A stretch of DNA of 64,000 nt. It comes from Heterostelium album PN500 (taxonomy: Eukaryota > Evosea > Eumycetozoa > Acytosteliales > Acytosteliaceae). Shown in pieces: positions 1 through 11,192 of the stretch; position 1 is the stretch's first letter, and each line of letters begins with the position of its first letter. The notes under the pieces were generated by a model. It saw only the letters and a list, made by a program, of their open reading frames with translations. It did no database searches and had not been told where the DNA came from. The DNA lies in assembly GCF_000004825.1 (NCBI RefSeq), contig NW_008805063.1:372857-436856 (forward strand), in the 5' to 3' direction. A program made the position numbers and the translations under genes.

Positions 1-1244
1 CAGATTAGAGCACTACTACTATCTTGTGATATGCTTAGTATCACTACGGTCATCTATGTGTAGCATATCAGAGATAACTCCGATATATTACCTGCATCGC
101 GCTCTGATAGTGTAGTCATACTTCTTCATCCCTGCCATGAACGAGATTACTAATGATGAGATTAGTAAGTTAGAACAAACTCAAGAAATGATCCTAAGAA
201 TATGGTCTGAGAGAACAATATCAGGTAATCTCATATAAACCAGTCTGGCGTTAGTCGTTTCGGTTGTTATGGGAACAAACAAAAAAAACGAACGAAAAGA
301 GACGAAAAATAATTTGTTGGGTTCCATCGAAAAAACGTGAGATTTATAAAAAAAAATAAAAAGTATGGGGGTTTGTTTTTTTTAAAAAAATTGGGATTTT
401 TTATTTGTTTTCTCTTGTCCAAATAAGAATATTAAATTAACAACAAAAAAATTATTGTTGCACATTAAAATTAAATATTTTCTAAAATTATAATTCTTTA
501 TTTATATCATATCCTATTTTAATATTATCATTACCAATATAAATAAAGAATTCAGAGAAAAGAAAACCAACTTCCCCTTAAACACAGAATTGTTATGAAA
601 CAACTAAAAAAATCAAAATCAAATTAATGATTGCAGACCCACCCCTGTTGTAGCTGCTCAGGATAGTATTCCATCGCTCTGGTTGAATCGTCTCCAACAG
701 CTGTCCACAACCAATCTCGGATATTGCTATGTCTCTAGTCGCACAAGTTCCGCCGCCGCCACCTAAAGTCACTCAGTCCAGAGGTTGCAGTCATTGGTGC
801 CAGTATCTAAAACACCGAGGTTCATCACTTGCAAGAGATAGAATTATACTTTCCCAGATATTATTCTCGGCAATATCCGGTCCAACCGTTCCTAACACGT
901 GCTCTGGTCAATTCGGCTATAACAACCAATCATATATATAGTGTCAAGATGAGATCGACTGGCAATCACCTCAGTAGCAGCACCGTCTAATGTAATCAAA
1001 GTACAGAACCCTTTGATTGATAAGCATAGCCAAAGATGCTCAAGTCAATAATGAAATTCGTATTAGAATAGAGGAATTAGTGCTACTTCAAAAGAAACTA
1101 TTGGACCAGTTTCTCTTCTTGCCAGAGAACAGAATCAATGACAGACTTGGAGCACCTGGACCAAAATGCATTAAAGAAATTGGAACTGTAGAGTTTGGAT
1201 TATTGATGGTAGCACACTTTTATAAACATCAAAAAGGTAAGTAA
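1..1244 (+). pseudogene. Broken coding-like segments at window edge, unidentified
   Basis: No complete gene can be read here. Short stretches with coding-like composition lie between AT-rich spacers. One ORF starts with ATG at 137 (MNEITNDEISKLEQTQ...) and runs to about 237. A G+C-richer block lies at 637-1000 with stops in every frame. A stretch at about 1017-1236 reads in one frame (ISIAKDAQVNNEIRIRIEEL...), lacks an ATG and ends at a good donor (GGTAAG, 1237). The interval 240-630 looks like an intron or spacer. It could be a many-exon gene or a decayed gene or transposon. No family was recognised, and nothing with a clear product can be assigned. Confidence 0.35.
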
Positions 1245-1815
1245 TTCTATATTTTATTTATCTAGATATAAAAATAAAAATAAAAAAATTATTATTATCA
1301 AAAACATTCTCTTTGATCTGATCTCAGGTCTATAAACTATTTTGATTTGTTTATCATTTTCTTGGATACTCAAAGAAAGAAACAAAAAAAATTCATTGAA
1401 AACAAATTAATTATTTTCGTCGATAATTAAATAGAGAGATCAATATATTATTGATTTTATTTGATTTTCTATTTGTTTCGATAAACAAAAAACCAAATAA
1501 TTCAATATTAAAAATTTTGGTTATAATGAAATGTACAATATTTGCAGGTTACAAACAAGATGTAAATTTAAAATATTGATGATACTAGATAGCATGATCA
1601 TCACCCAGGTGAACGTGCAAAAAACAAAAATATCATTTGGGTTCCTTTTTTTTTTTTGTTTTTTTTTGGATTTTCTTTTTTTTTTTTTTTGATGATCCAT
1701 CAATCACTCTTTTTATTCAATTTTGAACTTTAAAGTTATTTCATCTTATTTTTTTATTTCTATTTCATTTTATATTTATTATATAGAATAGAATAAAATT
1801 TATAAAACGCAACTT
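1245..1815. other. AT-rich intergenic region
   Basis: Very AT-rich spacer with long T runs around 1645-1690. It holds the presumed promoter of the plus-strand gene that begins at 1816. I see no gene in it. Confidence 0.7.
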
Positions 1816-2526
1816 ATGGATTATTCAAAATATGTTCAAATTCCTCAAATCAACAATGTCAATGATGTTGTACAATTGTTGATCGATTTGAATCCATTGG
1901 TTATTGCCACTGCCGTCATTGGATTGGTACTATCAGTCTACCTGTTGGTCAAGATTCGTTTGATGCGTGGATTGGTACTCGACGTCAAAGGATTGCACGA
2001 GTGCACCAAGAAGGGTGTAGGCAAGCCCATCGACGAAGCCTTCACCATCATCACCGAAGAGTTGGCCAAAAAGTATCCAGGTTTCATTAACACCAAGCCA
2101 CGTTGGATCTTGTTCAACGGTGGTGGTGCCATGGGTCAGATGTGTGTTCTCCACGGTTCACTCTCAGAGTACCTCATCTTGTACGGTTCACCACTCTACT
2201 CGCAAGGTCACTCTGGTCGTTACTTGATGGACGTCTACGATTTCATGATCCAAGGTGAAACCAAGACCTACTTCCCAGGTGAATTCAAACCAAGAGTTTT
2301 CAAGGCCGGTGAATACTCGTTCCTCCCACATTTCGTTGCCAAGGGATACTGTTGCGAGAGAGAAAGTTATATGTTAGAGTACGGACGTGGTGTTATCCCA
2401 CTCGCACTTCCATACTTCCTCTTTTCTTCCATCTTTGTCACACTTGACATTCTTCCATGGTTAACCGCTTGTTTCACTGTAGGTACTCAAGTTACCAAGA
2501 ATCTTTTATTCCGTAGAAAGATTTAA
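1816..2526 (+). CDS. Sigma-1 receptor / ERG2-type sterol isomerase family protein
   Basis: A 236-residue single-exon protein of the ERG2/sigma-1 receptor family. The family covers fungal C-8 sterol isomerase (delta-8 to delta-7 double-bond shift in sterol synthesis) and animal sigma-1 receptor, an ER membrane ligand-binding chaperone. Seen: an N-terminal hydrophobic segment at residues 27-47, then a cupin-like core containing WILFNGGGAMGQMCVLHGSL, SEYLILYGSPLYSQGHSGRY and MLEYGRGVIP. The Glu of the last motif corresponds to the ligand-binding Glu of sigma-1. A hydrophobic C-terminal region (about 195-225) fits the membrane-associated helices, and the end RRKI is basic. Length matches the family (about 220-235). 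Whether it is an isomerase or a receptor-like protein cannot be told from sequence. The ATG is the first in frame after stops. Confidence 0.9.
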   Translation: MDYSKYVQIPQINNVNDVVQLLIDLNPLVIATAVIGLVLSVYLLVKIRLMRGLVLDVKGLHECTKKGVGKPIDEAFTIITEELAKKYPGFINTKPRWILFNGGGAMGQMCVLHGSLSEYLILYGSPLYSQGHSGRYLMDVYDFMIQGETKTYFPGEFKPRVFKAGEYSFLPHFVAKGYCCERESYMLEYGRGVIPLALPYFLFSSIFVTLDILPWLTACFTVGTQVTKNLLFRRKI

Positions 2527-2913
2527 AAAGAAAAAAACAATCATAAATTTATAAATAAATTAAAAAAAAACAAACAATTTTTTTGTTTATTTAATTTTAT
2601 TTAACAATAAGAATAAAAAAAACAAACAATAGATATTTTTAATTTTGGAATTGGAGTTAATCACATTTTCAAATCAAACAACCACATCGGATCAATTAAA
2701 AGAAACAAAAAAAAAAACAACAAATGAATGCCAATGAAAAGGCAAAATCATTGAATGATGATTTTTGAATCGGAGCAGTTTTTAAATCATTCCTGATTTT
2801 TTTTTATCCCCCAACAGAATTATTAAACCTTTTTTTTTTTTGATTTAAAACTATAAACATTATATTGTTTAAATTATATTTATTTTATAAATCTATAATT
2901 ATTTATTTATAAA
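2527..2913. other. AT-rich intergenic region
   Basis: AT-rich spacer between two plus-strand genes, with poly-A and poly-T tracts but no coding signal. It should contain the 3' end of the sigma-1-like gene and the FNIP gene promoter. Confidence 0.7.
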
Positions 2914-4341
2914 ATGTTAACATTAACAAATATTAGTTTAAAAATTATATTTGAATCATTAAATGATTCACCTTTGGACCAAATTTGTTTTGCTTTTTCT
3001 TGTAAAAAAATTTATAATGAAAAAAGTAATTATCTTTTACCGACTGATCATAGTTTGGTAAACTCTTCAAACAAATCAAGACCAGTTTCAGTTGCCAATT
3101 GGAGTACACTGGTTGGGAATTCAGATCATCTCGATCTTACTTTGGAATTGATTGAGAGATCGGATTTCGCTATCAAAGATTGTGTATCCAGTTTAAAGTT
3201 TGTATGGGCATTTGCAAAACCACTACCATCAACATTTGTCATTCCCAATCATATTACTAAATTAGATTTGGCAGGTCTAATCAACCAAGATATAAAGATT
3301 GGATTCCTACCTTCAAATCTCCAATACCTAGATCTGAGTGGAATTCGTTTCAAATCCTCAATAGAACCAGGTTTAATTCCAGAGAGTGTTACGAAATTGA
3401 TATTACCATATCAATATAATATACCTTTGAAACCAGGTGTCATCGGAGCGAATGTTCGTCACTTGGAATTTGGATTCTTTTATAATCATCCATTAAAAGA
3501 ATCTATTATTCCAGATGGTGTAGAGGAAATTGAATTTGGTAATGATTTCAATCAACCACTTGAATATCTACCCTGGAGTCTTAAAAGATTAAAGTTAGGT
3601 GGTTCTTTTAATCAATCAATTGCTCAAGAGAAATCTTTACCAGAAGGCTTGGAGCAATTAATCTTTGGATATCATTTCAATCAACCAATTCCCATCGGAT
3701 GCTTACCACCCAACTTACGGATTTTAACTTTTGGTTGTAATTTTAATCAACCAATCGTACCTGCCGGTTCAATTCCTAGACAAATAGAAAGATTAGAATT
3801 TGGTTATAATTTCAATCATCCAATACCAAGAGATTCCATTCCATCCACAGTAAGATCACTGACAATTGGAAACTCTTTCAATCAGAGATTATATTTCAAT
3901 TCAATACCAGCCAACGTAGAGTATCTATCTTTGGGATCTTCGTTTAAACAAAGGTTACTTCTCTATCCAATCATTATTGGTAATCATAGATCGCTATTAT
4001 TAAATGAAAATCAATTACTTGCTAACTGCTCTACATCATTTACAACACCTACAAATATATCATCACAACAACCACTACTCCCTATACAACTTAAAGAATT
4101 GGCATTCGGAGTATCACTTTTACAACAAAACAAATTCATCAATTTACAACAATCGATTACTACATTTACTCTACTTTTATCACAACCTCTCAAAGCGAGA
4201 CGTTTCAATCAAAGATCGATTCTATTAGTACACGAAAAAACAATGAGAGGATTCATTTTAGATAATAATAAATTAGATGATCAACTTTTGATTAAACTCA
4301 ATAAATTGAGTATATATCCAAAGTTATCATTTACTAGTTAG
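2914..4341 (+). CDS. FNIP-repeat protein
   Basis: A 475-residue single-exon protein with about eight FNIP repeats (unit of about 22 residues, leucine-rich-repeat-like, ending in FNQPI/FNHPI variants) between residues 115 and 360. Clear units include IEFGNDFNQPL, LIFGYHFNQPI, LTFGCNFNQPI and LEFGYNFNHPI. The first 30 residues (FESLNDSPLDQICFAFSCKK) resemble a degenerate F-box, a common partner of FNIP repeats in dictyostelids. The C-terminal 115 residues have no repeats. FNIP proteins are strongly expanded in Dictyostelia and their function is largely unknown; an F-box would suggest substrate recruitment to an SCF ubiquitin ligase, which is inference. Codon use is more A/T-rich than in the neighbouring chaperone genes. 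Confidence 0.9.
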   Translation: MLTLTNISLKIIFESLNDSPLDQICFAFSCKKIYNEKSNYLLPTDHSLVNSSNKSRPVSVANWSTLVGNSDHLDLTLELIERSDFAIKDCVSSLKFVWAFAKPLPSTFVIPNHITKLDLAGLINQDIKIGFLPSNLQYLDLSGIRFKSSIEPGLIPESVTKLILPYQYNIPLKPGVIGANVRHLEFGFFYNHPLKESIIPDGVEEIEFGNDFNQPLEYLPWSLKRLKLGGSFNQSIAQEKSLPEGLEQLIFGYHFNQPIPIGCLPPNLRILTFGCNFNQPIVPAGSIPRQIERLEFGYNFNHPIPRDSIPSTVRSLTIGNSFNQRLYFNSIPANVEYLSLGSSFKQRLLLYPIIIGNHRSLLLNENQLLANCSTSFTTPTNISSQQPLLPIQLKELAFGVSLLQQNKFINLQQSITTFTLLLSQPLKARRFNQRSILLVHEKTMRGFILDNNKLDDQLLIKLNKLSIYPKLSFTS

Positions 4342-4384
4342 TAGTTAACAAACAAAACAACTTATTAATTAATTTAAATTCTTA

Positions 4385-5581
4385 TTATTTTAATAACTTT
4401 GATAAATTTTCAATGGTTGCATATTCATCTTGATTCTCTTCTTTGGTTTTAGACATTCTCTGTTGACGTATTTGAATTTCACGTTCCAATCCAAGATTTT
4501 TACATTCGTTTACACTCTTTTGATCACCTCTGAGCAACATTAAAAGAGTGGCTTCACACTTTTCACAGAGAATCGTTTGATGTGGATCTACTACCGATGC
4601 ACTGTTGAATCCATGAATCAGGGTGACCAGTGCTTCGAGTACACCAAACTCTATTGCCTTTGATTTCAGCGATGGCACACCATGAATGATCTTCTTTAAA
4701 ATATGAGTTGCTTTGCTCATTCCAGTCACTGAATTGGCGATTGAATGTGTAGTGGTAATAGTATGACCGTTGGCTTGCTTCACCGGTATAAAGATATCGA
4801 CGGTCGGTGATAAAAACGATATACAAAGTTTAACGATCGTTTCCAATTTTGATCTATCTACTTTATCAATTTTACTTCCAAGTAAACCTGATGATGAAGA
4901 GGATGTCGATGATGACGATTGACTATTATTAGTATCGTTATTGGATTGATAACAATTATTCACCATAGAATTATACATACTTGAAATTAAAGAAAGTTCT
5001 TTTTCTCTACAAACGGTATTGGTTTCTGTGCTTAGCAAATGAATAGCTAGATCGTCTACACCAATCTGTATCATGTAGTTTTGAATGGTCTCTTCGTTCT
5101 GTGAGATGATAGTGAGACAGTTGGTTGCCTTTTCACGAATCTGGTTGTCCTCAGACTTTATCAAATCTATCAATATTGGTATTCCACCGATCTTAATATA
5201 GTCTCCAGAGTTATCGATATCTTCAATGTAGTATTCGAGTGCCTCCAACGACGATATACGTTGACCAACAGTAGAGCTTGGGTCCACCAACGTCTCGTTG
5301 ATCTTTTTCATTCGCTTGGCATCGTCCTCTAGATTATCCATTGCCTCACGTAACCAATCATAATCTTTCTGGTCACGTTCTACAATCGGTGAGTCTGTGA
5401 GATTCGGTGAATCCGAATGTGTTAGACAAAACTTTAACAAACCGGGTCCTATATCCTTTGGTAATTGATATGATGATCTTGCAACTGGTTTATTTGTTTC
5501 ATTTTTATGTATATTATTTGATTGTTGTTGTTGTTGTTGTTCAGCATTTTTCTTTGCTGTAATTGGTGCTCCTAAATACAT
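4385..5581 (-). CDS. HspBP1/Fes1-type Hsp70 nucleotide exchange factor
   Basis: A 398-residue armadillo-type protein resembling HspBP1 and yeast Fes1, cytosolic factors that release ADP from Hsp70. Seen: an N-terminal Fes1-like segment (GPGLLKFCLTHSDSP, residues 46-60), then DWLREAMDNLEDDAKRMKKI and a chain of Arm-like helices (LEALEYYIEDIDNSGDYIKI, GGIPILIDLIKSEDNQIREK, ATNCLTIISQNEETIQNYMI). Low-complexity insertions are a Gln run near residue 15 and an Asn/Ser linker near 215-235. Length is slightly above human HspBP1 (about 360) because of these. The gene diverges from the zinc-ribbon gene at 5983, and an Hsp110 gene lies 1.3 kb away, so two Hsp70 exchange factors are neighbours. Confidence 0.87.
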   Translation of the reverse strand: MYLGAPITAKKNAEQQQQQQSNNIHKNETNKPVARSSYQLPKDIGPGLLKFCLTHSDSPNLTDSPIVERDQKDYDWLREAMDNLEDDAKRMKKINETLVDPSSTVGQRISSLEALEYYIEDIDNSGDYIKIGGIPILIDLIKSEDNQIREKATNCLTIISQNEETIQNYMIQIGVDDLAIHLLSTETNTVCREKELSLISSMYNSMVNNCYQSNNDTNNSQSSSSTSSSSSGLLGSKIDKVDRSKLETIVKLCISFLSPTVDIFIPVKQANGHTITTTHSIANSVTGMSKATHILKKIIHGVPSLKSKAIEFGVLEALVTLIHGFNSASVVDPHQTILCEKCEATLLMLLRGDQKSVNECKNLGLEREIQIRQQRMSKTKEENQDEYATIENLSKLLK

Positions 5582-5982
5582 GTTTATATATATATCTATT
5601 ATATTTAAAAAAAAATTAAAAAAAAAAAAAAAACTAATAAAACTAAACTATTATTAATTTAAAATATGTTAAATATTTTAAAGTTATCTGTAAAATAATC
5701 TGTAAATAATGAATAATGAAAAAATTTAAACAAGATTTTAATACTGACTTTAGTGTGTTTAAAATCTTATTTTCAAAAATCAAAATTTCGAGTAGATTTC
5801 ATTTCTCGTTTTTCAAAAATTATAATAGATTTGGTGTGTTGTTCAAAATAATAATTTTTACCCACTAACACAGAAATAAACTTATTTATATAGGAAATTT
5901 CAACAATTAAAAAAGAATATGCATTATCGATCAAATTTTCTTTTTTTTTTTTTTTTTTCTCAATTGATAATTTAAAGTTTAA
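5582..5982. promoter_or_regulatory. Divergent intergenic/promoter region
   Basis: A 400-base AT-rich interval between the divergent exchange-factor gene (minus) and zinc-ribbon gene (plus). It must contain both promoters. A T run of about 19 bases lies at 5940-5959, just before the plus-strand ATG. I see no convincing heat-shock element. Confidence 0.5.
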
Positions 5983-6306
5983 ATGAATATTAATAGATGT
6001 CCTGTTTGTGGTGAAGGTTCACGTTTTCTCTATAGACTCAATACTGTAAATCATGATAACATTATTTTGACATGTGAAGAATGTAATTCTACCTATATTG
6101 ATCCAAATAGAATGGAAATTGGACAAGCTGTGAGTAATAGAACATTGTATTCAGTATATGGTGGTACTGACGCAGAGTTATTCAATAGTAAACTCTCTGG
6201 ATGGGCATCAAAAGTGGAAATCTGTCAAAGTAAATGGAATGAACTTTTAGATGTAAATGAATCATTCATTCATTATTCAAAGAAATCAAAAAATAAAATA
6301 AAATAA
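5983..6306 (+). CDS. Small zinc-ribbon protein, unknown function
   Basis: A 107-residue protein with a treble-clef or zinc-ribbon pattern: CPVCG at residues 6-10 and CEECN at 31-35, with a spacing of about 20 residues. The rest has no recognised domain; the C-terminal end is basic (KKSKNKIK). It sits between the two Hsp70 exchange-factor genes in the Hsp110 orientation. The ribbon alone does not reveal a function. Its size and single exon make it a plausible real gene rather than a chance ORF. Confidence 0.65.
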   Translation: MNINRCPVCGEGSRFLYRLNTVNHDNIILTCEECNSTYIDPNRMEIGQAVSNRTLYSVYGGTDAELFNSKLSGWASKVEICQSKWNELLDVNESFIHYSKKSKNKIK

Positions 6307-6862
6307 AAATAAATTATCATTATTATTGAATATAACAACCAATAAACCTTTTTTAAATCTCATTATTGCTATCAAAGTAAATAATTTAAATTTTGGTCAT
6401 TTTTAAAGCAAAAAAATTGCAAACCTTTCCTTTTTAACAATTTTCATCCGTTTTTCATTTGTTTTTCGCGTGAATATCATCAAAATCTTTTGCAATTTTC
6501 AACACTATCTCTCTGGTTTGAAAAAGAAATTTTCGTTTTTTAATTTTTTTTTTTTAGTGAAGATAGAAAAAACATTATTTTTTTTGATTTCATATCGTGT
6601 TATTATTATATTATAAATATAATTATAAAAACATAAAATACTTTTAATATTAATAGTTAATTCAATTAATAATTTATTTATCCATATATATCTCTATCAC
6701 TTTGTAGTTTGATTATTTTTTATCATCAACAACAAACAATAAACAAACTTTTCACATATCAACATTAATAATAATTTTTTTATTCATATAATTAAAATTA
6801 TTAAACTTGTTTTTTTTTCAAAAAATTTTCAATAATATAATATACATATAATAATATATACA
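6307..6862. promoter_or_regulatory. Upstream region of the Hsp110 gene
   Basis: AT-rich spacer upstream of the Hsp110 ATG. It contains poly-T tracts, a C/T-rich stretch at 6420-6530 and a long A/T leader. GAA/TTC blocks near 6520 do not form a properly phased heat-shock element, so heat-shock control is not shown. Confidence 0.45.
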
Positions 6863-9262
6863 ATGTTTGTAGTAGGATTTGATTTCGGTACAAAGCAATG
6901 CACTATTGCCGTTGCTCAAAAGGGTGGTGTCGATGTTATCGCCAATGAAGTTTCCAATCGTCTTACACCATCTTTAGTTTCATTCGGTGAAAAAGAAAGA
7001 TATATTGGTGAACCAGCTGCAACCAATGTAAGTAAAAAATAATTTAAATAATAATAATATATTTAAAAAACTTGACTAACTTTTTTTTTTTTATCTTATT
7101 TTTTTTTTTTATAGCATTTAAGAAATATTAGAAATACAATTACAAATATTAAGAGATTCATTGGTGTAAAATTTGCAGATGTTCAAGATGAATTGAAATC
7201 GGAATCATTCAATGCTTTCGAGTTACCAAATGGACAGATTGGATTCAATGTACAGTTGTGTGGTGAATCTCGTCAGATCAGTGCAGTAGCAACTTTGGGT
7301 AGTTTGTTGGGAAAGTTAAAGAGAACCACAGAGGCTTTTGCTAAAGCTCCATTGAGAGAGGTCGTAGTCTCTGTTCCAGTGTACTGGACCGAGTACCAAA
7401 GACGTGCTCTCTTGAACGCCGGTACCATCGCCGGTCTTAATATCACTCGTTTGATCAACGAATCCACTGCCACCGCGCTCTCATACGGTATCTACAAGGA
7501 TTTGCCAGAGGACAACCCATTGAAGGTCATGTTTATCGATATCGGTGACAGCTCCACCACTGTATCGGCCATCGACTTTAAGAAGGGACAACTCCAAGTC
7601 AAGGCAACCGCATGCGAGAAGGACGTCGGTGGTCGTAACTTTGACGCAACCCTCCTCAAGTATTGGGCCAATGAATTCAAAAAGAACTACAAGATCGACA
7701 TTTACGAGAACAAAAAGGCTTTGATTCGTACACAACAAGCTTGCGAGAAGCTGAAAAAGATGTTGTCCTCCAATTTCGAGGCACCAATCTCTATTGATTC
7801 GTTGATGGACGACAAGGACGTCAAGGGAATGATGAATCGTGACCAATTCGAGGCTTTGATCCAATCGGATCTCGAAGCACTCTTGGTACCAGTCAAGAAG
7901 GTCTTGGAAGCCACCGGAATGACCCCAGATCAATTCAGCTCAATCGAAGTCACCGGTGGTGGAACCCGTTCCACCTCTGTCCAAAAGAAGTTGGTCGAAT
8001 TCCTCGGTCGTGATCTCTCAAAGACCATCAACTCTGAAGAGTCGGTCTGCAGAGGTTGTGCTCTCCAGTGCGCCATGATGTCACCAGTCTTCAAGGTACG
8101 TCAATTCGCTGTCAACGAAATTGCCAGCTACCCAATCCAAGTCCAATTCAAGTCGGCCTCTGGTGACCAAAACCTCCAGGTATTCAACAATGTCAGCCCA
8201 GTTCCATCGGCCAAGCCAATTCGTTTCTCTTTCCCAATCACCAAGGCCGAGCCATTCCAATTGTTGGTCACCGCACCATACGGAACCCTCCAAACCATCA
8301 CTGTTAACAACGTACCAGCATTCACCAACAAGACTACCGTCAAGGCACGTGTCTGGTTGGATGTCCACGGTATTTTCCATCTCGATGAGGTCAAGATGGT
8401 CGAAACTCTCCCAGAGGAACCAGAGCAACCAAAGGAAGACAAGATGGACGAAACCCAACAACACGAAGAAAAGAAGGAAGAAGTAAAGAAAGTAAAGGTA
8501 CAAGAGACTCCACTCGAATACACTGTAGTCATCCCATACCAAGACAAGGCTGAACTCATGAGAGAGGTCGAAGAGGAAGGAAAGATGCACGCCGCCGATT
8601 GTTTGGCAAGTGAAACCGCCGACAAAAAGAATGCTTTGGAGTCATACATCTATGACATGCGTTCAAAGCTCTCTGGTGCACTCAAGCCATTCGCCACCGA
8701 ACAAGAATCCAACAATCTCATGTCATTGTTGACCACCGCCGAAGACTGGCTCTACGGAGACGGTGAGGATGCCACCAAGTCTGTATACGTCGCCAAGCTC
8801 GACGAACTCCAAAAGATTGGAAACCCAATCGAGAAGCGTCGTACCGATCGTGAGAACTACCCAGAGGCTGTCGATGGACTCCGTCAATCCACCTCGTTCT
8901 ACAAACACGAAGCCTCATCCAATGCCGAAAAGTATGAGCACATCGCCCAAGAAGACAAGGACAAGATCATTGCCGAGTCTGATCATTTGGCACAATGGGT
9001 CGAATCATTGGTTGCCAAAGAAAAGAGCGTTCCAGTCACTCAAAACTGCACCATCAACATTGCCGAAGTCAACACTAAACGTCAACAATTTGAAACAATG
9101 GCCAAACAAATCTTGAACAAACCAAAGCCAGCCCCACCAAAGCCACAAACTCCACCAACCCCACAACCAGCTTCGACTTCGACTCCAGATCAACCACAAC
9201 CAGAGAAACCAACTGAAACTCAACAACCACCAGCTCAAGATGCCAGTATGGAATGTGATTAA
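6863..9262 (+). CDS. Hsp110/Sse1-type Hsp70-related chaperone
   Basis: Two exons, 6863-7027 and 7115-9262, with a phase-0 GTAAGT...ATAG intron, give 770 residues. Exon 1 supplies the ATPase start VGFDFGTKQCTIAVAQKGG; exon 2 continues with NTITNIKRFIG. Hsp70-fold signatures follow: RLINESTATALSYGIY, MFIDIGDSSTTVSAIDF and IEVTGGGTRS. As in Hsp110 and unlike canonical Hsp70, the substrate domain holds a long acidic/charged loop (PEEPEQPKEDKMDETQQHEE, near residue 480), followed by an extended helical domain and a Pro/Gln-rich tail ending ASMECD rather than EEVD. Hsp110 proteins act as Hsp70 nucleotide exchange factors and as holdases in the cytosol. Codon use is strongly biased to C-ending codons, suggesting high expression. 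Confidence 0.95.
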
Positions 9263-9457
9263 AATAAATTAATAAATAAAATAAATATATAAAAAAAATT
9301 AATATAAAATGAATCAATGCTTTGTAATCAATTGTAGATTCTTTTGTACAAAATGAAAAAAATAGAATATTTTTTAATCCTTTTATTATATTAAATAAAA
9401 CATCTATATTTGAAATCTTAAAATTTCTTATTATTACAGTTTTTTAAAGTTTCATCT

Positions 9458-9521
9458 CTAGAAATTAGGGTCATCATCAAACTTTGAGTTATCAATATAC
9501 ATAATATTATTCCTGCTAGCA

Positions 9522-9562
<41 letters not shown>

Positions 9563-10134
9563 GTTGTTATTACTGTTATTATTAGTATTGTTTTGCCTAT
9601 TGTTGTTATTTGTAGTTGTGGTTGTGGTTGTGGGATTTAAAGTATTTCCAGTAGAGTTTGAATTTGTGTTTGGTATGGGTGAATTGGTCATTCTGACTGT
9701 AGTTTGTTGAATAGGTTGGTTGACATTAGAGATATTATTATTATTATTGTTGCTGTTGTTTAAAGGTTGATTTACATCTGGACTTGGTGGTTGGTTTGGC
9801 ATTCCAATTCGGCTTGGAGCTTGACGTTGTGCTCTCAAAGTACTACTGTTTATCAATGGTCTATTGATCAATTCACTGTCATCTGTTGAGCTATCATTAC
9901 TTTCTTCATTCATCGATTTTCTTTCTCTATAGTTTATATTATTATTGTTATTTCCTCTGAGATTATTTGAACCAACATTATTATTATTATTGCTGTTATT
10001 ATTGTTGTTGGTTGTTGTTCTAACAGAATTGTCTCTTTGAGGGTAGTTGTTATTTACAGGACCATTATGATAGTTATTATTATTATTTCTCATACTATTA
10101 TTATTAATATGGCTTTGGTTATTATTGTTTCTCA

Positions 10135-10165
<31 letters not shown>

Positions 10166-10888
10166 GTTATTATTATTGTTATCATCAGTTGTATTTAAAT
10201 CAAAAGGATCATCATCATATCCTTTAAGTATTCTTTGTTGTGGGGTTAAGTAGCTATTCACATTTGATCTATTCACATTATTATTGTTTCTTATATTATT
10301 ATTGTTATTATTATTATTAAAGTTTCTACCATAAGGTTGAGTATTCTTATTGAAAGGGTCCATGTCTATATCATCATCCATATGTTTGTCAAAGTAAGAT
10401 TTTTGGTTATTGTAGGTGTAATCATTGGATCTATTCATATTATTATTATTGTTTCTATATTGTTGTTGTTGTTGCTGTTGGTGATGATGGTTGTGTTGTT
10501 GTTGTGGGGATATTTGGTTATTTTGTTGTTGTTGTAATTGTGAAGGTTCACCAATAATAATGGGACTACTAGGAGGAGAATATACATCTATGACTGTAGA
10601 TGGTTGGTTCTGTTGTGAATTGAAGAAAGTCGGTGGTTTATAAGGTAGAACAGGAAGCACAGGGTCTATTACAACAAATTCTGCGCCTGTTGGTATTGCG
10701 TTCTGTTGTGGTGTAGGCATAGGCTCGTGAATCGAACTCCTAGGGAACATACCAATCGATTCATAGTATTTATCTTTAACGATTGAGCTTTTGAGTCTGC
10801 AATGCATAATCGCTCGTACAACGATAACCAAAATGAAAATACCAAAGATACATCCAACAAATATAAAAAAGAAGTAGTCATCAACCAT
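9458..10888 (-). CDS. Asn-rich single-pass membrane protein
   Basis: A 476-residue single-exon protein. Residues 5-27 (YFFFIFVGCIFGIFILVIVV) form one strong transmembrane segment with a short N-terminal lead, followed by a basic stretch (RLKSSIVKDKYY), so the long C-terminal part is probably cytoplasmic. That part is dominated by Asn runs, Gln runs and His/Gln patches, with short Pro-containing islands (VVIDPVLPVLPYKPPTFF, residues 71-88, and the ends of PSRIGMPNQPPSPD). The PPxx motifs could bind WW or SH3 domains; this is a guess. No catalytic domain is visible. It resembles many uncharacterised dictyostelid poly-N membrane proteins. The reverse strand shows Leu/Ile-rich shadow ORFs, which I ignore. 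Confidence 0.75.
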
Positions 10889-11075
10889 TTTTCGTTTGTT
10901 TGTTAAAACAGTTATAAAATCTGTTTAAATATATCTACTATATATCTAAATTATTATTTTCATTCTACACTTTAAATATAATTAAATTTATTAATAAATT
11001 TTGAAAAAAAAATGTAATGAGGGAATGCATTTCTGAATGAATTAATTATTTTCAAATAAAAATTTTAAAAGATAA

Positions 11076-11192
11076 TTTATCTGTTCAACCCTGGGCGCAA
11101 TCGTGGTAAAGCAGATTGATATAAGGGTTGGTGTCATTGAGATGCCCACTCTCTTCTTTTTTCAAAATGGTCAACAAGTTTTCGAAAAATAA
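11076..11192 (+). pseudogene. Possible thioredoxin-like gene fragment
   Basis: A stop-bounded 38-residue frame in otherwise AT-rich sequence. It contains VIEMPTLFFFQNGQQVFEK, which resembles the cis-Pro strand and the following F-x-NG turn of thioredoxin folds. There is no start codon, no CxxC motif and no clear splice partner. It is listed as a possible remnant only. Confidence 0.25.

Noticed and set aside
9522-9710. Plus-strand Leu/Val-rich ORF opposite the Asn-rich membrane protein
   Set aside because: It is the reverse complement of Asn (AAT/AAC) codon runs; the minus-strand frame is the long, natural one.
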